This document shows positions 8,471 to 17,643 of a DNA stretch of 64,000 nt, piece by piece (the stretch's first letter is position 1; each line of letters opens with the position of its first letter). The stretch comes from Bacillota bacterium (GTDB lineage: Bacteria > Bacillota > Clostridia > Lachnospirales > Lachnospiraceae). The notes beneath the pieces were generated by a model that saw only the letters and a list, made by a program, of their open reading frames with translations, was not told where the DNA came from and ran no database searches. The translations under genes were made by a program, and so were the position numbers. The stretch lies in contig JAEWAK010000045.1 of NCBI GenBank assembly GCA_023391695.1, positions 1-64,000 on the forward strand, read 5' to 3'.

Positions 8471-9154
8471 ATGCAAATACTAAGAGTAGAAAATCTGTCC
8501 AAAATATATGGCAGTGGTGAAACAGCAGTGAAAGCACTGGATAATATATCTTTTTCCGTAAATAAAGGTGAATTTATTGCAATTATTGGGCCTTCCGGTT
8601 CCGGTAAGTCGACTTTACTTCATATCCTGGGAGGAGTGGATGTTCCCACGGAGGGGAAAGTAATCGTTGACAATACCGATGTCTACGCCATGGATGAGAC
8701 GGCCCTGGCAATATTCCGGAGAAGGCAGATCGGACTGATTTACCAGTTTTACAACCTGATACCGGTTCTGGATGTTACGGAAAATATTACGCTGCCCCTG
8801 TTATTGGACGGGCGTAAAGTGAACAAGGAGAATTTCAATCATATTATTAAGGTATTAGGCCTTGGGGACCGGCTTACCCATTTGCCGAACCAGCTCTCCG
8901 GAGGCCAGCAGCAGCGTGTCTCCATCGGCCGGGCATTGATCGGAAGCCCCGCCATTATACTGGCAGACGAACCTACCGGCAACCTGGATACAAAAAACAG
9001 TGCGGAAATCCTGCAGCTTTTAAAATATTTCCATGAGAATTTCCATCAGACCCTCATTGTCATAACACATGACGAAGGCATAGCCTTGCAGGCGGACCGG
9101 ATCATATCCATTGAAGACGGCAGAATTACCAGAGATGAGGTGATCCGCCGATGA
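8471..9154 (+). CDS. ABC transporter ATP-binding protein (MacB/LolD type)
   Basis: The 227-residue ATPase has Walker A GPSGSGKST (about 38-46), the signature LSGGQQQR and Walker B ILADEPTGNLD, the MacB/LolD subclass wording. It overlaps the permease start by four bases (ATGA), so the two are translationally coupled. A GGAGG lies upstream of the ATG. It energises the FtsX-like permease downstream, probably for export or mechanotransmission rather than uptake. Confidence 0.95.
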   Translation: MQILRVENLSKIYGSGETAVKALDNISFSVNKGEFIAIIGPSGSGKSTLLHILGGVDVPTEGKVIVDNTDVYAMDETALAIFRRRQIGLIYQFYNLIPVLDVTENITLPLLLDGRKVNKENFNHIIKVLGLGDRLTHLPNQLSGGQQQRVSIGRALIGSPAIILADEPTGNLDTKNSAEILQLLKYFHENFHQTLIVITHDEGIALQADRIISIEDGRITRDEVIRR

Positions 9155-11724
9155 ATATCGTGAATAAACTGACCCTGAAATACATGAAGCAGAATAAAAG
9201 CCGTACCATGGTGACCGTAATCGGCGTTATTATATCCGTAGCCATGATTGCCGCTACTTCCACGATCGGGGCTTCTTTTATGGACATGTTACAGAGAAGC
9301 ATAATCAGGAATACGGGCAACTGGCATTCGGTATTTGAGGGCGTACCCGGTACGGGAATTGAGAAAATTACCGGATCGCCGGATATAAAGTCCAGCCTTG
9401 TAAGCCATACCGTCGGGTTTGGCAGGCTGTCTGGTTCCAAAAACAGCCAGCGCCCCTATGTATATATCAGGGAATATAATTCCTATGATTTATCTGCCGT
9501 AACACTAAAGGAAGGTCGTTTTCCGGAAAAGGAAAATGAACTGGTCATATCCACCCAGCTTCTGGATACCTCAGGAGTTGTTTACAGGATCGGTGACAAG
9601 ATTACTTTTGATATCGGTGACCGGAGCATTACGGAAGACAATGTGACAACACCTCTGGACAACTCCTATCCCTATTCGGAAAGGGAAGAATTTAAGAAAA
9701 CCGGGGAACGGGAATATACCGTTACCGGTATAATAGATGCATCAAATAAAGTAAGCGATGCCTGGGCGGCCTATCCGGTCTTCAGCGGTATATCAAATAT
9801 CAGCAAAGATGGATTGTATACGGTATATGCAGGATTTCAGGAGTTAAATAAACAGATTTATGATAAGTCTGAAAAATTGAAGGAAGAAAGCAAGGCAGAC
9901 AAATCAGGTTATAATTCGGAATTACTGCTTTACGCCGGGGTTACGGATGATAAGGAGTTTGATACTACGCTGCGGTTGGCTACCTCTATTGTAGGTTTCA
10001 TTATATTAATCGGATCCGTATCCTTGATCTATAATGCATTTGCCATATCCCTGTCGGAACGGAGCCGCAGTCTGGGAATGCTTGCCAGTGTAGGGGCCAC
10101 CAGGCAGCAGAAAAGAAATTCCGTTTTGTTTGAAGGTTTTGCCATCGGCTGTATTGCAATACCCTTAGGGCTTTTGTGCGGGTATGCAGGTATTGGGATC
10201 ACGTTCTGGCTGATAAGCCCTGTTATTCAGAATGTGTTCAATGCTGCTGAACCCATCCGGGTGGTAATTTCACTTTATGGCTTTATGGGGGCGGTTTTGT
10301 TTTCCATCCTGCTGTTGTTTATTTCGGCCTGGCTCCCGGCTAAACGTGCTTCCAAAATTACACCGATTGACGCCATCCGGCAGACCCAAGATATAAACAT
10401 AAAGAAAAAGAACATTAAAACTTCCAGGCTTACCAGGATTTTATTCGGATTTGAGGCAGAACTGGGACTGAAAAATTTAAAAAGGAATAAACACCGCTAC
10501 TATGCCACTTTATTTTCCATGATTATCAGTATTATCCTCTTCCTTACGGCCTCGGGGTTTTCCGCATTTCTCAAAGAATCCTTTGCTATGGCAAATGCAC
10601 CCATACAATATGATATATCCGCCTCCGTTTATTCGGAGGACAGGGCTGCCATGGAAAAGTATATCAGGGAGCTGAGTAATCTGAATAATTCCAAAACGGA
10701 TGTCGTAACGGAGTACTTTTACGGCAATTCCGATCTTTTGGAGAATCATGTCAGCGGGGATGTCAAAGACAGGCTGGAAGCAGCAGGCGGTAAGTATCCG
10801 TTGGAAATCCAGATAATCTCAATGGATGATGCTTCTTTGGAAGAATATGCGAAAGAAGCCGGAATTGATTTTAATAATCTGCAATCCGACACCCTTAAGG
10901 GGATCCTGGTGAATACCTTTAATTTAAAAGAGAATCATGAATTTACAACCGTATCCCAGTTAAAAGCAAAACCGGGTGATTCAATACCATTTACTTTATA
11001 TGATGATAACAGTAAAACCTGGGAGGATCAGATAGAAATTGCTGATATAACGGATAAAATACCATTATTGATGCCGGGGTACCAGGAGAATATATCCAAT
11101 ATGACGGTGCTGGTATCGGAGCGGGGGTTTCAGTCCTTACTTGGCAGAATGGAACAGTCCGGACTGCAATTTAATTATTCTTCCGTTATCTATTACCAGA
11201 CGGATTCCATTTCCGGACTGGAAAAAGAAATCGAGGCGGTGAAGGCAAATTACCCGGGGATGTCCGGCTATACCTTTAATGTGGTTGAGCAAAGTCAGAA
11301 ACAGCTGAATTTATCTCTGATATTTTCCGTATTCTTATACGGATTTGTAGTTTTGATTGCTATCGTATGCACCGCCAACATTATTAATACTATTTCAACT
11401 GGAATACAAATGAGGAAGAGGGAATTTGCCATGTTAAAATCCTTTGGAATTACTCCCGGGGGATTTCAGAAGATGATACGGTATGAAAGCATATTTTATG
11501 GGCTAAAAGCATTATTATATGGATTGCCTGTCAGCTTTGCCACAGTTTATCTGGTATATAAAACCTTGGGCCGTAATTTTGACTTTCACTTTTTTGTTCC
11601 CTGGGACAGTGTATTGATGGCGATTGCAGGAGTATTCCTTATTATCGGCATTACCATGCTTTATGCGGTCCGGAAAACCAAAAAGGACAATATTATTGAT
11701 ACTTTAAAAAATGAAAATCTGTAA
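9151..11724 (+). CDS. FtsX/MacB-like ABC permease
   Basis: This 857-residue membrane protein has an N-terminal helix (about 20-40), a large extracytoplasmic domain, then a three-helix FtsX module (about 270-410). A second half repeats helix, extracytoplasmic domain and three-helix FtsX module near the C-terminus. The duplicated layout matches exporters of the BceB/YtrF class. Together with the adjacent two-component system, a role in resistance to a cell-envelope-active peptide is a reasonable inference. No substrate can be named. Confidence 0.9.
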   Translation: MNIVNKLTLKYMKQNKSRTMVTVIGVIISVAMIAATSTIGASFMDMLQRSIIRNTGNWHSVFEGVPGTGIEKITGSPDIKSSLVSHTVGFGRLSGSKNSQRPYVYIREYNSYDLSAVTLKEGRFPEKENELVISTQLLDTSGVVYRIGDKITFDIGDRSITEDNVTTPLDNSYPYSEREEFKKTGEREYTVTGIIDASNKVSDAWAAYPVFSGISNISKDGLYTVYAGFQELNKQIYDKSEKLKEESKADKSGYNSELLLYAGVTDDKEFDTTLRLATSIVGFIILIGSVSLIYNAFAISLSERSRSLGMLASVGATRQQKRNSVLFEGFAIGCIAIPLGLLCGYAGIGITFWLISPVIQNVFNAAEPIRVVISLYGFMGAVLFSILLLFISAWLPAKRASKITPIDAIRQTQDINIKKKNIKTSRLTRILFGFEAELGLKNLKRNKHRYYATLFSMIISIILFLTASGFSAFLKESFAMANAPIQYDISASVYSEDRAAMEKYIRELSNLNNSKTDVVTEYFYGNSDLLENHVSGDVKDRLEAAGGKYPLEIQIISMDDASLEEYAKEAGIDFNNLQSDTLKGILVNTFNLKENHEFTTVSQLKAKPGDSIPFTLYDDNSKTWEDQIEIADITDKIPLLMPGYQENISNMTVLVSERGFQSLLGRMEQSGLQFNYSSVIYYQTDSISGLEKEIEAVKANYPGMSGYTFNVVEQSQKQLNLSLIFSVFLYGFVVLIAIVCTANIINTISTGIQMRKREFAMLKSFGITPGGFQKMIRYESIFYGLKALLYGLPVSFATVYLVYKTLGRNFDFHFFVPWDSVLMAIAGVFLIIGITMLYAVRKTKKDNIIDTLKNENL

Positions 11725-11829
11725 CTAATCATTTCAAAGTCATAAGGTAAAACCTTAGAATATGTTAATCCTATTACAGAAAGGCAGACAAAAAATCAGA
11801 AAAATTCAGTTTATATTGGAGGTATAAAG

Positions 11830-12267
11830 GTGATAAGAAAAGCAGATTCAGATGATTACAAGCGTATAACCGGATTAGCACTGTTATTATGGCCTGGCCA
11901 CAGGCCGGATGATCTTGAGAAGGAAATAGCAAGGATCCTGAAGGGGGATAATTCTGCTTTCTTCCTGGCATATGATAAGGAACAGCCGGTTGGGTTTGCC
12001 CAATGCCAGTTGAGGAATGACTATGTGGAAGGCACTTGCAGCAGTCCTGTGGGATATCTGGAAGGCATTTTTGTTAAGGAGGAATGCCGCAGGAGGGGAT
12101 TTGCAAGGCAGCTGCTGGCATACTGTGAAGTCTGGTCAAAGGACATGGGATGTACAGAATTTGCCAGCGACTGTGAACTTTCGAATGAGGACAGCTTATA
12201 TTTTCATAAGAGGTTGGGATTTAAAGAGGTAAACAGGATTATATGTTTTACAAAAAAAATAGAATAA
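11830..12267 (+). CDS. GNAT acetyltransferase, AAC(6')-like
   Basis: The 145-residue protein matches the aminoglycoside 6'-N-acetyltransferase pattern: LWPGH near residue 27, NDYVEG...SSPVGYLEGIFV, the acetyl-CoA loop RRRGFARQL, SDCELSNEDS and a terminal LGFKEVNRIICFTKK. Length equals that of chromosomal AAC(6')-I enzymes. The start is GTG, six bases after GGAGGTA. Whether it confers resistance is unknown, because chromosomal homologues are often silent or have other substrates. It stands alone, with racemase genes following. Confidence 0.8.
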   Translation: MIRKADSDDYKRITGLALLLWPGHRPDDLEKEIARILKGDNSAFFLAYDKEQPVGFAQCQLRNDYVEGTCSSPVGYLEGIFVKEECRRRGFARQLLAYCEVWSKDMGCTEFASDCELSNEDSLYFHKRLGFKEVNRIICFTKKIE

Positions 12268-12363
12268 TACGATTGCCTGGGCAGGATTTTTGATGGTAAA
12301 ATAACTATCAATAAATAAAAGTGCAGGTTTATTAATAAAATAGAGCTTTAAAGGAGGAATAAT

Positions 12364-13056
12364 GTGAAAACCATAGGATTAATCGGCGGAATGAGCTGGG
12401 AAAGTACCGTAACTTATTATCAGGTCATTAATCAGGTAATTAAAGCGCGGCTTGGGGGTCTGCATTCAGCCAAATGTATATTATACAGTGTGGATTTTCA
12501 TGAAATCGAAGCGTGCCAGACGGCAGGTGATTGGGAAAAAGGCGGAGATATATTAATTCATGCAGCCCGCAGCTTGGAAAAGGCCGGTGCTGATTGTATA
12601 GCCATATGCACCAATACCATGCATAAAGTTGCCGACCGGGTCCAGGAAGCAATCCGTATCCCGATTTTGCATATAGCGGATGCTGCGTCGGAGATACTGA
12701 TAAACAATGGAATTACAAAAGCTGCATTACTGGGAACAAAATATACCATGGAACAGGATTTTTATAAATCCAGGCTGGTTAAGAATGGAATCGAAGTGCT
12801 GGTTCCGGATTCCCGGGGGATGGAGCTGGTTAATTCCATCATTTTTAAGGAGTTGTGTTTAGGGATTATTTCAGAAACCTCCAAAGCTGAACTTTTAAAG
12901 ATCATTGAGGATATTGCCAGGCTGGGTGCCCAGGGAATCATTTTGGGCTGTACAGAGATCGGCTTGCTCGTTAAACAAGCCGATACAAAAATACCTCTCT
13001 TTGATACTGCTTTCATCCATGCCGAAAAGGCTGCGCTTTTTTCACTGGATAATTAG
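12364..13056 (+). CDS. Aspartate/glutamate racemase family protein
   Basis: This 230-residue protein has the two-domain racemase fold with both catalytic cysteines: CTNTMH (about residue 83) and GCTEIGLL (about 196). The N-terminus IGLIGGMSWEST is characteristic of the YgeA/RacX branch of broad-specificity amino-acid racemases. The GTG start follows AGGAGG. A second, divergent-sequence family member lies convergently next door. A role in D-amino-acid production for the envelope or spores is inferred. Confidence 0.85.
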   Translation: MKTIGLIGGMSWESTVTYYQVINQVIKARLGGLHSAKCILYSVDFHEIEACQTAGDWEKGGDILIHAARSLEKAGADCIAICTNTMHKVADRVQEAIRIPILHIADAASEILINNGITKAALLGTKYTMEQDFYKSRLVKNGIEVLVPDSRGMELVNSIIFKELCLGIISETSKAELLKIIEDIARLGAQGIILGCTEIGLLVKQADTKIPLFDTAFIHAEKAALFSLDN

Positions 13057-13198
13057 ATAATGGAGAACCCATGGACTGTCTTGCCGGTAATGAAAAATGA
13101 AAGAAATTTTACAGTGAAGCCGGATTTTACTGCCTTGTCTCTGAAACCCTGTCTGGTAGAATTCTTATGTAATCTTATGTTTATATAGTCTGGTTGTC

Positions 13199-13888
13199 CT
13201 ATTCCAGATATTTTCTGACAACTGCTTCAGCCAGGCATGTGGAGGAATCAATGAAGCAGACCGGGATACGGATTTTTTCCAAAACTACATTTAAGTCGGT
13301 ACAGGCGGTTACTATATTCCCAACGGATTCTGTTTCAACTTCATCGGCCAGACTGCTCCAAAGCCTGAGATTCCGGGGGTCTTCCTTATTCACTTTGATG
13401 CTTTTAATAAGCTGATTTATTTTAACCTGCCATTCCGCTTTAAATAAAAATTCGTGGCCTCCGTTTCGGATACCTTTTTGATAAATCTCCGACTCAAATG
13501 TGGAGTTCGTGGAAAACAAAGTTACCTTTTGCGGAGTTTCAGGCAGTTTTTTTATTGTCTCGTCCACGATATTCAATAAAGGGATATGAATGTCTTCCTG
13601 TAATTCGTCAAAATATATATGTGCCGAATTGCAAGGCATGGCGATAAAATCCACACCGGTGGATTCAAGCTTTTTAAGACCCCCGACTATGGTTTTTTTC
13701 ATTAGGTCGTGGTCTATGGGACGGTCAACATAAAATGGAGTAGGCAGGGAATATATTATCATTTCCGGAAATTCTTCGTCCTGTTTTGCTCCGTATTGGG
13801 ACTGGCATTCATCCATTACCAAATCAATAAACGGGGCTGTGGACCTTGGCCCCATACCGGCCAGAATTCCAATCAATTTATGGTTCAT
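13199..13888 (-). CDS. Aspartate/glutamate racemase family protein (second copy)
   Basis: The protein has the racemase N-terminus LIGILAGMGPRSTAPF, a first cysteine in MPCNSAH and a second in TACTDL. It is only distantly similar to the neighbour at 12364. The start is the ATG at 13888, preceded by AGGAGG; an upstream ATG at 13939 lacks such a site. Some members of this family act on other alpha-substituted acids, so the substrate is open. Confidence 0.82.
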   Translation of the reverse strand: MNHKLIGILAGMGPRSTAPFIDLVMDECQSQYGAKQDEEFPEMIIYSLPTPFYVDRPIDHDLMKKTIVGGLKKLESTGVDFIAMPCNSAHIYFDELQEDIHIPLLNIVDETIKKLPETPQKVTLFSTNSTFESEIYQKGIRNGGHEFLFKAEWQVKINQLIKSIKVNKEDPRNLRLWSSLADEVETESVGNIVTACTDLNVVLEKIRIPVCFIDSSTCLAEAVVRKYLE

Positions 13889-13956
13889 CAGATTTAACCT
13901 CCTAAGAATTAATCTTATATAAGCATAGTTTCTTTTCATAATTTTTTACTGACTAT

Positions 13957-13985
13957 ATTATAACATAATATGCTATATTCTTCAA
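13957..13985 (-). promoter_or_regulatory. Promoter of the second racemase gene
   Basis: Reading leftwards, TTGAAG (13985-13980), a 17-base spacer and TATAAT (13962-13957) form a good vegetative promoter. The rest of the gap up to 14214 holds only a CATACATAT word at 14173 resembling a sporulation sigma -10 box for the next gene. Confidence 0.6.
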
Positions 13986-14214
13986 TTACGAAATAGAACA
14001 AATGTTCTGAATGGTTTGTGCAATTTATCCGAACCATATGCAGAAGCAGGGGACTTCTTGCTATACTGTGAGTGTTTTTTATGAGTGGAGCAGAGCGGAA
14101 ATCATCAAAAATTCAAGTTTTATAAAAGGTTACTATAAAACCGTAAGGTTGATAGTAATTATTTTATCCTGTCATACATATATAATTAATGATTAAAACA
14201 AAAATGGAGCTTAA

Positions 14215-15498
14215 ATGGTAATCCATACTGTGCAGCCGGGAGATACTATTTATTCGATAGCAGAACAATATAATATACCATATACAAGATTGGAACAGGA
14301 TAATAATTTACCCCCAAACTATAGATTAAATATAGGGCAGAATTTAATGATTACTAATCCGGAGCAGATATATATTGTCCAGGAAGGGGATACGGTATCC
14401 GGAATTGCAGACCGTTACGGAGTTACCGTCAATGAGTTATTAAGGAATAACCCCCAGCTTTCGGACCGGAACTATTTATATATCGGAGAGGAAATAATAA
14501 TCAGCTATAATAGAAGCAGACAGATAGAAGTGATGGGATATACAAATACCTTTATTAATGAACAGATTTTAAGGAAAACCTTGCCATTTCTCACGTATAT
14601 CACGATCTTTAATTATATAGCCACGGCCCAGGGTGATTTTTCAGAGATCGATGATACGTGGATCATACAATTGGCAAAAGATTATGATGTGGTGCCTGTA
14701 ATGGCTTTATCTTCCATTAACCCGCAGGGGCAGGGAAATCAGGAGGTCACCCATATTATTTTAAGTGATGAGACGATCCAGACTCAATTAATTGACCGTA
14801 TCCTTGCAAATATAAAAGCGAAAGGTTATTCCGGGTTAAACCTATCGTTTTATGATGTGCTTTCCGAAGATTTACCGTTGTATGTAAATTTTATTACTTC
14901 TGTGACAAACCGGTTAAACCGGGAAGGATATGAAGTTTTTGTGGCCCTATCCCCACTCACCTTCGGATATGAACCGGGTAATCCATATAATTTTCCCTAT
15001 TATTCGGAAATCGGCCGGGCAGCCAATTACGTAATACTTATTACATATCTTTGGGCAACCTCTGCAATGTCGGAAGTAACAGAAACGAATGCGGATTACC
15101 TGAGGCAATATCTGGATTTTGCCGTAACAGAAATTCCACCGGAAAAAATTTTTATCGGGCTTACAAGAATTGCCTATGACTGGGAGCTTCCGTATACGGA
15201 AGGCAGGACAAGAGGTTACGCATTGACCAATGCCGCCGCAGTAGAGTTAGCGAACCAGCTTGGTATTACGATCGAGTTTGATGAAGTTTCCCAAACACCA
15301 TTCTTTTATTATAATGACTCAGGTGTTACGCATTATGTCCGGTTTAAGGATGCCAGGTCAATTAATGCAATTTTAAGTTTAATATCCGAATATGGATTAA
15401 GAGGAGTTGCTGTTTGGAATATTATGTATTTTTATTCTCAAACTTGGTTATCCATTAATTCGGATTTTGGTATCGAATCTCTGAATCATACGGACTAA
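14215..15498 (+). CDS. LysM-LysM-GH18 spore-type protein, catalytic motif degenerate
   Basis: Two LysM peptidoglycan-binding repeats (about residues 3-46 and 51-95) precede a GH18 TIM-barrel domain (about 105-420), the layout of spore cortex-lytic YaaH/SleL enzymes. The usual catalytic strand GxNxDFE reads GLNLSFYDV here: the key Asp is Ser and the catalytic Glu is Tyr. The protein is therefore probably not an active glucosaminidase and may bind spore peptidoglycan structurally. No signal peptide is present, as is usual for spore-coat or cortex proteins. The start ATG is preceded by GGAG. Confidence 0.85.
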   Translation: MVIHTVQPGDTIYSIAEQYNIPYTRLEQDNNLPPNYRLNIGQNLMITNPEQIYIVQEGDTVSGIADRYGVTVNELLRNNPQLSDRNYLYIGEEIIISYNRSRQIEVMGYTNTFINEQILRKTLPFLTYITIFNYIATAQGDFSEIDDTWIIQLAKDYDVVPVMALSSINPQGQGNQEVTHIILSDETIQTQLIDRILANIKAKGYSGLNLSFYDVLSEDLPLYVNFITSVTNRLNREGYEVFVALSPLTFGYEPGNPYNFPYYSEIGRAANYVILITYLWATSAMSEVTETNADYLRQYLDFAVTEIPPEKIFIGLTRIAYDWELPYTEGRTRGYALTNAAAVELANQLGITIEFDEVSQTPFFYYNDSGVTHYVRFKDARSINAILSLISEYGLRGVAVWNIMYFYSQTWLSINSDFGIESLNHTD

Positions 15499-15532
15499 GA
15501 TGTGGAGGCTGGCCTCCACATCTTAGTCCGTA
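15489..15532. terminator. Bidirectional terminator formed by two overlapping gene ends
   Basis: ACGGACTAAGATGTGGAGGC pairs perfectly with its complement across a two- to three-base loop. The plus-strand stop (15496-15498) and the minus-strand stop (15523-15525) both sit inside the stem. The tails are TATTAATATTGTT on the plus strand and similar AT-rich sequence on the other. Confidence 0.8.
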
Positions 15533-15753
15533 TTAATATTGTTGTTATTTTTCTGATTGTTATTACAATCTTCCTGATTCTTATCCGTGCCTTTCTCTTT
15601 TTCGTTAATATCTCCCTGGGCAAGAATTGTAGCCAATGTATCCCCAAGCTGGGTAAAAGCTGCAGCCATTAAATTGACTTCATCTTCGGAGCATGTATTG
15701 GCTATGGCGCAGGCAATGGCAGTAATAGTTGCAACGAGCTCGCATGACCGCAT
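15523..15753 (-). CDS. Small DUF6774-like protein
   Basis: The 76-residue product starts MRSCELVATITAIACAIAN, a hydrophobic helix, followed by CSEDEVNLMAAAFTQLGDTL and a low-complexity Asn/Gln/Lys tail. This resembles small Lachnospiraceae proteins assigned to DUF6774, whose function is unknown; I am moderately sure of that name. GAGGT precedes the start. It is convergent with the LysM/GH18 gene. Confidence 0.6.
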   Translation of the reverse strand: MRSCELVATITAIACAIANTCSEDEVNLMAAAFTQLGDTLATILAQGDINEKEKGTDKNQEDCNNNQKNNNNINTD

Positions 15754-15966
15754 ATTTACCTCTCAATCCGCTGCTCTGCGGCATCTTAAATATAGCGCAT
15801 ACTTTCATCTTAATAAAATATATGCCGGATACGGGTAATATTGCCTGTTGCAAAATCGGTTTTATACTAAAACAATTATTTATACAGAACTGCTAAATGG
15901 CAGGGATAAAAATTTAAGCAAAAGTCACAGGGCATTGGTTATTTTGAAGAATCAGTAAAATAATTC
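15754..15966. other. Intergenic, no feature seen
   Basis: AT-rich spacer between the DUF6774-like gene and the promoter of the leader peptide. I see no gene or repeat in it. Confidence 0.5.
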
Positions 15967-15996
15967 TTGAATTTTACTATAATCCGGTGTTATACT
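15967..15996 (+). promoter_or_regulatory. Promoter of the MFS attenuator leader
   Basis: TTGAAT at 15967-15972 and TATACT at 15991-15996 are separated by 18 bases. The start of transcription would lie a few bases upstream of the leader-peptide ribosome binding site (GGAAGGG). Confidence 0.55.
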
Positions 15997-16038
15997 ATAC
16001 CGGTATGAAACTTCAAATTATTTGAAAGGAAGGGAACA

Positions 16039-16152
16039 ATGAAACTTTATTCCGAAGCAAAAGGCTATATGGTAATCGTATGCAGTTGTCTCACTTTTAA
16101 CGGAAGTAATTCCGAAAATTGGGTTACTGCGCCTTTTTTTAGGAATGTTTAG
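16039..16152 (+). CDS. Leader peptide of the MFS exporter gene (37 aa)
   Basis: The frame starts at an ATG five bases after GGAAGGGA and ends with TAG. The product begins MKLYSEAKGYMVIVCSC and has no domain. Its 3' part (16122-16130, GGTTACTGC) is exactly complementary to 16186-16194, which overlaps the ascending arm of the terminator at 16191-16225. A ribosome translating or stalling on the frame would therefore choose between terminator and antiterminator. This is the standard design of ribosome-mediated attenuation in front of drug-resistance genes. Confidence 0.6.
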   Translation: MKLYSEAKGYMVIVCSCLTFNGSNSENWVTAPFFRNV

Positions 16153-16185
16153 TTGTTTTCAACGATTGAAATACTATAACATCCG

Positions 16186-16225
16186 GCAGTAACCTGTTTC
16201 CAGCCAAAAGGAAGCAGGTTTTTTT
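16186..16225 (+). terminator. Attenuator terminator upstream of the MFS gene
   Basis: AACCTGTTTCC (16191-16201) pairs with GGAAGCAGGTT (16210-16220), followed by seven T. The first four bases are shared with the competing helix 16122-16130/16186-16194. Further down, CATAGGA/TCCTATG forms another small hairpin at about 16303-16325. Confidence 0.75.
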
Positions 16226-16413
16226 ATGTTTATAGAAATTATATTCTATAACAAAAAAACCTCCGGGAGGAAGCGCATAATGTGCCTGACTCTTTCTTAT
16301 GTCATAGGAATTTGTATCCTATGAGTATTTGGCAAAAGCGGAAATGCGAATATTCGCTTTGACTTAACTGTAATAAGAAAAGCATTACAGAACCGGAAAG
16401 GATAGTTAGCAGG

Positions 16414-17643
16414 ATGAAAAATGATAGCGTTAATATCAACAATAATATTGTAACAGATAATAAAATCAAGGGAAATAACCAAGGACTGAGCCGGAATATC
16501 GGAACCGGTTATATGTTCCGTTTTGTATCAACTTTTAAATTGACAGGAGCCATATGGGTTCTGTATTTGGGCTATAAGGGGATGTCCCTCGGACAGATCG
16601 GGCTTCTGGAAGGAATTTTTCATATAGCCAGTTTCCTGTTTGAAGTACCAACAGGTGCCATGGCGGATTTGATCGGCAGGAAAAGAACCCTTTTATTGGG
16701 GCGGATTTCAGCCATTATATCCGGATTTGTCATGATTACCAGCAACAATTTTGCCGGCTACGCCATAGGTTTTATATTCTCTGCAGCAAGTTATAACCTG
16801 AGTTCCGGTTCGGAAGAAGCTCTGGTCTATGACAGTTTAAAAAGCCTGGGACGGGAAAAGGAATTCTTAAAAATAAACAGCAGGCTGAATTTTATACAGG
16901 AAGCTGCAAACGGCTCAGCATCTTTTTTAGGCGGTATCATTGCGGAGATTTCCTTTTTCTATGCATATGCGGCTGATATGTTTATGAGTGCGGGAGCGTT
17001 TTTCACCGGGATTTTCTTTCGGGAACCGGAATTAAAAAATAACCGGGAACAGTTAACAAAAATTTCGCTGAAGGAGCATTTTAAAACCTGTATCCTGATT
17101 TTTAAACATAACAGGCCGGTCAGACGTGTATTAATTTTCTACCCGGTGGTTACTTCCTTTGCAACGGCCACTTATTTTTATGGTCAGCAGCATTTTCATA
17201 ATATGGGCTTGGATAAAATTCAGATTTCCTTTGTTATATTGGTAAGCGGGGTCATTGCATCCCTTGGGGCTTTATCCGCCGATAAATTCAGCCGGATCTT
17301 CGGACAGAAGGAGAAATACATAGGAGCTACCGGTGTGGCCATTTTTATCGCTGCTTTCGGAATAGAAAATAATTATGCCGCCATAGGTGCCTTTCTTATT
17401 CAGAGTTATTTTACCGCTTTGCTATATCCCATTGCTTCCAATGCCCTGAATGAATTAATTCCTTCCGAGCAGAGGGCGACTATTATATCTGTCAGCAATA
17501 TGATGTTTTCCGCGGCCATGATCGTGATATTTCCCATCTGCGGCTTTGCAGGAGACATAATCGGTTTGGAGAAAGTGTTTTATGTACTGGGGATACTCAT
17601 ACTGGTATTTCAGGTCTGGTTTGTGAGAAGGGATTCTGTCTGA
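16414..17643 (+). CDS. MFS transporter, probable drug exporter
   Basis: The 409-residue protein has about twelve membrane helices. The MFS signature between helices 2 and 3 reads GAMADLIGRKRTLLLGR. The Asn-rich first 25 residues are cytoplasmic. The leader-peptide attenuator upstream suggests induction by a translation-inhibiting compound, in which case the substrate would be a ribosome-targeting antibiotic; this is inference. The ribosome binding site (AGCAGG) is weak. Confidence 0.85.
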   Translation: MKNDSVNINNNIVTDNKIKGNNQGLSRNIGTGYMFRFVSTFKLTGAIWVLYLGYKGMSLGQIGLLEGIFHIASFLFEVPTGAMADLIGRKRTLLLGRISAIISGFVMITSNNFAGYAIGFIFSAASYNLSSGSEEALVYDSLKSLGREKEFLKINSRLNFIQEAANGSASFLGGIIAEISFFYAYAADMFMSAGAFFTGIFFREPELKNNREQLTKISLKEHFKTCILIFKHNRPVRRVLIFYPVVTSFATATYFYGQQHFHNMGLDKIQISFVILVSGVIASLGALSADKFSRIFGQKEKYIGATGVAIFIAAFGIENNYAAIGAFLIQSYFTALLYPIASNALNELIPSEQRATIISVSNMMFSAAMIVIFPICGFAGDIIGLEKVFYVLGILILVFQVWFVRRDSV

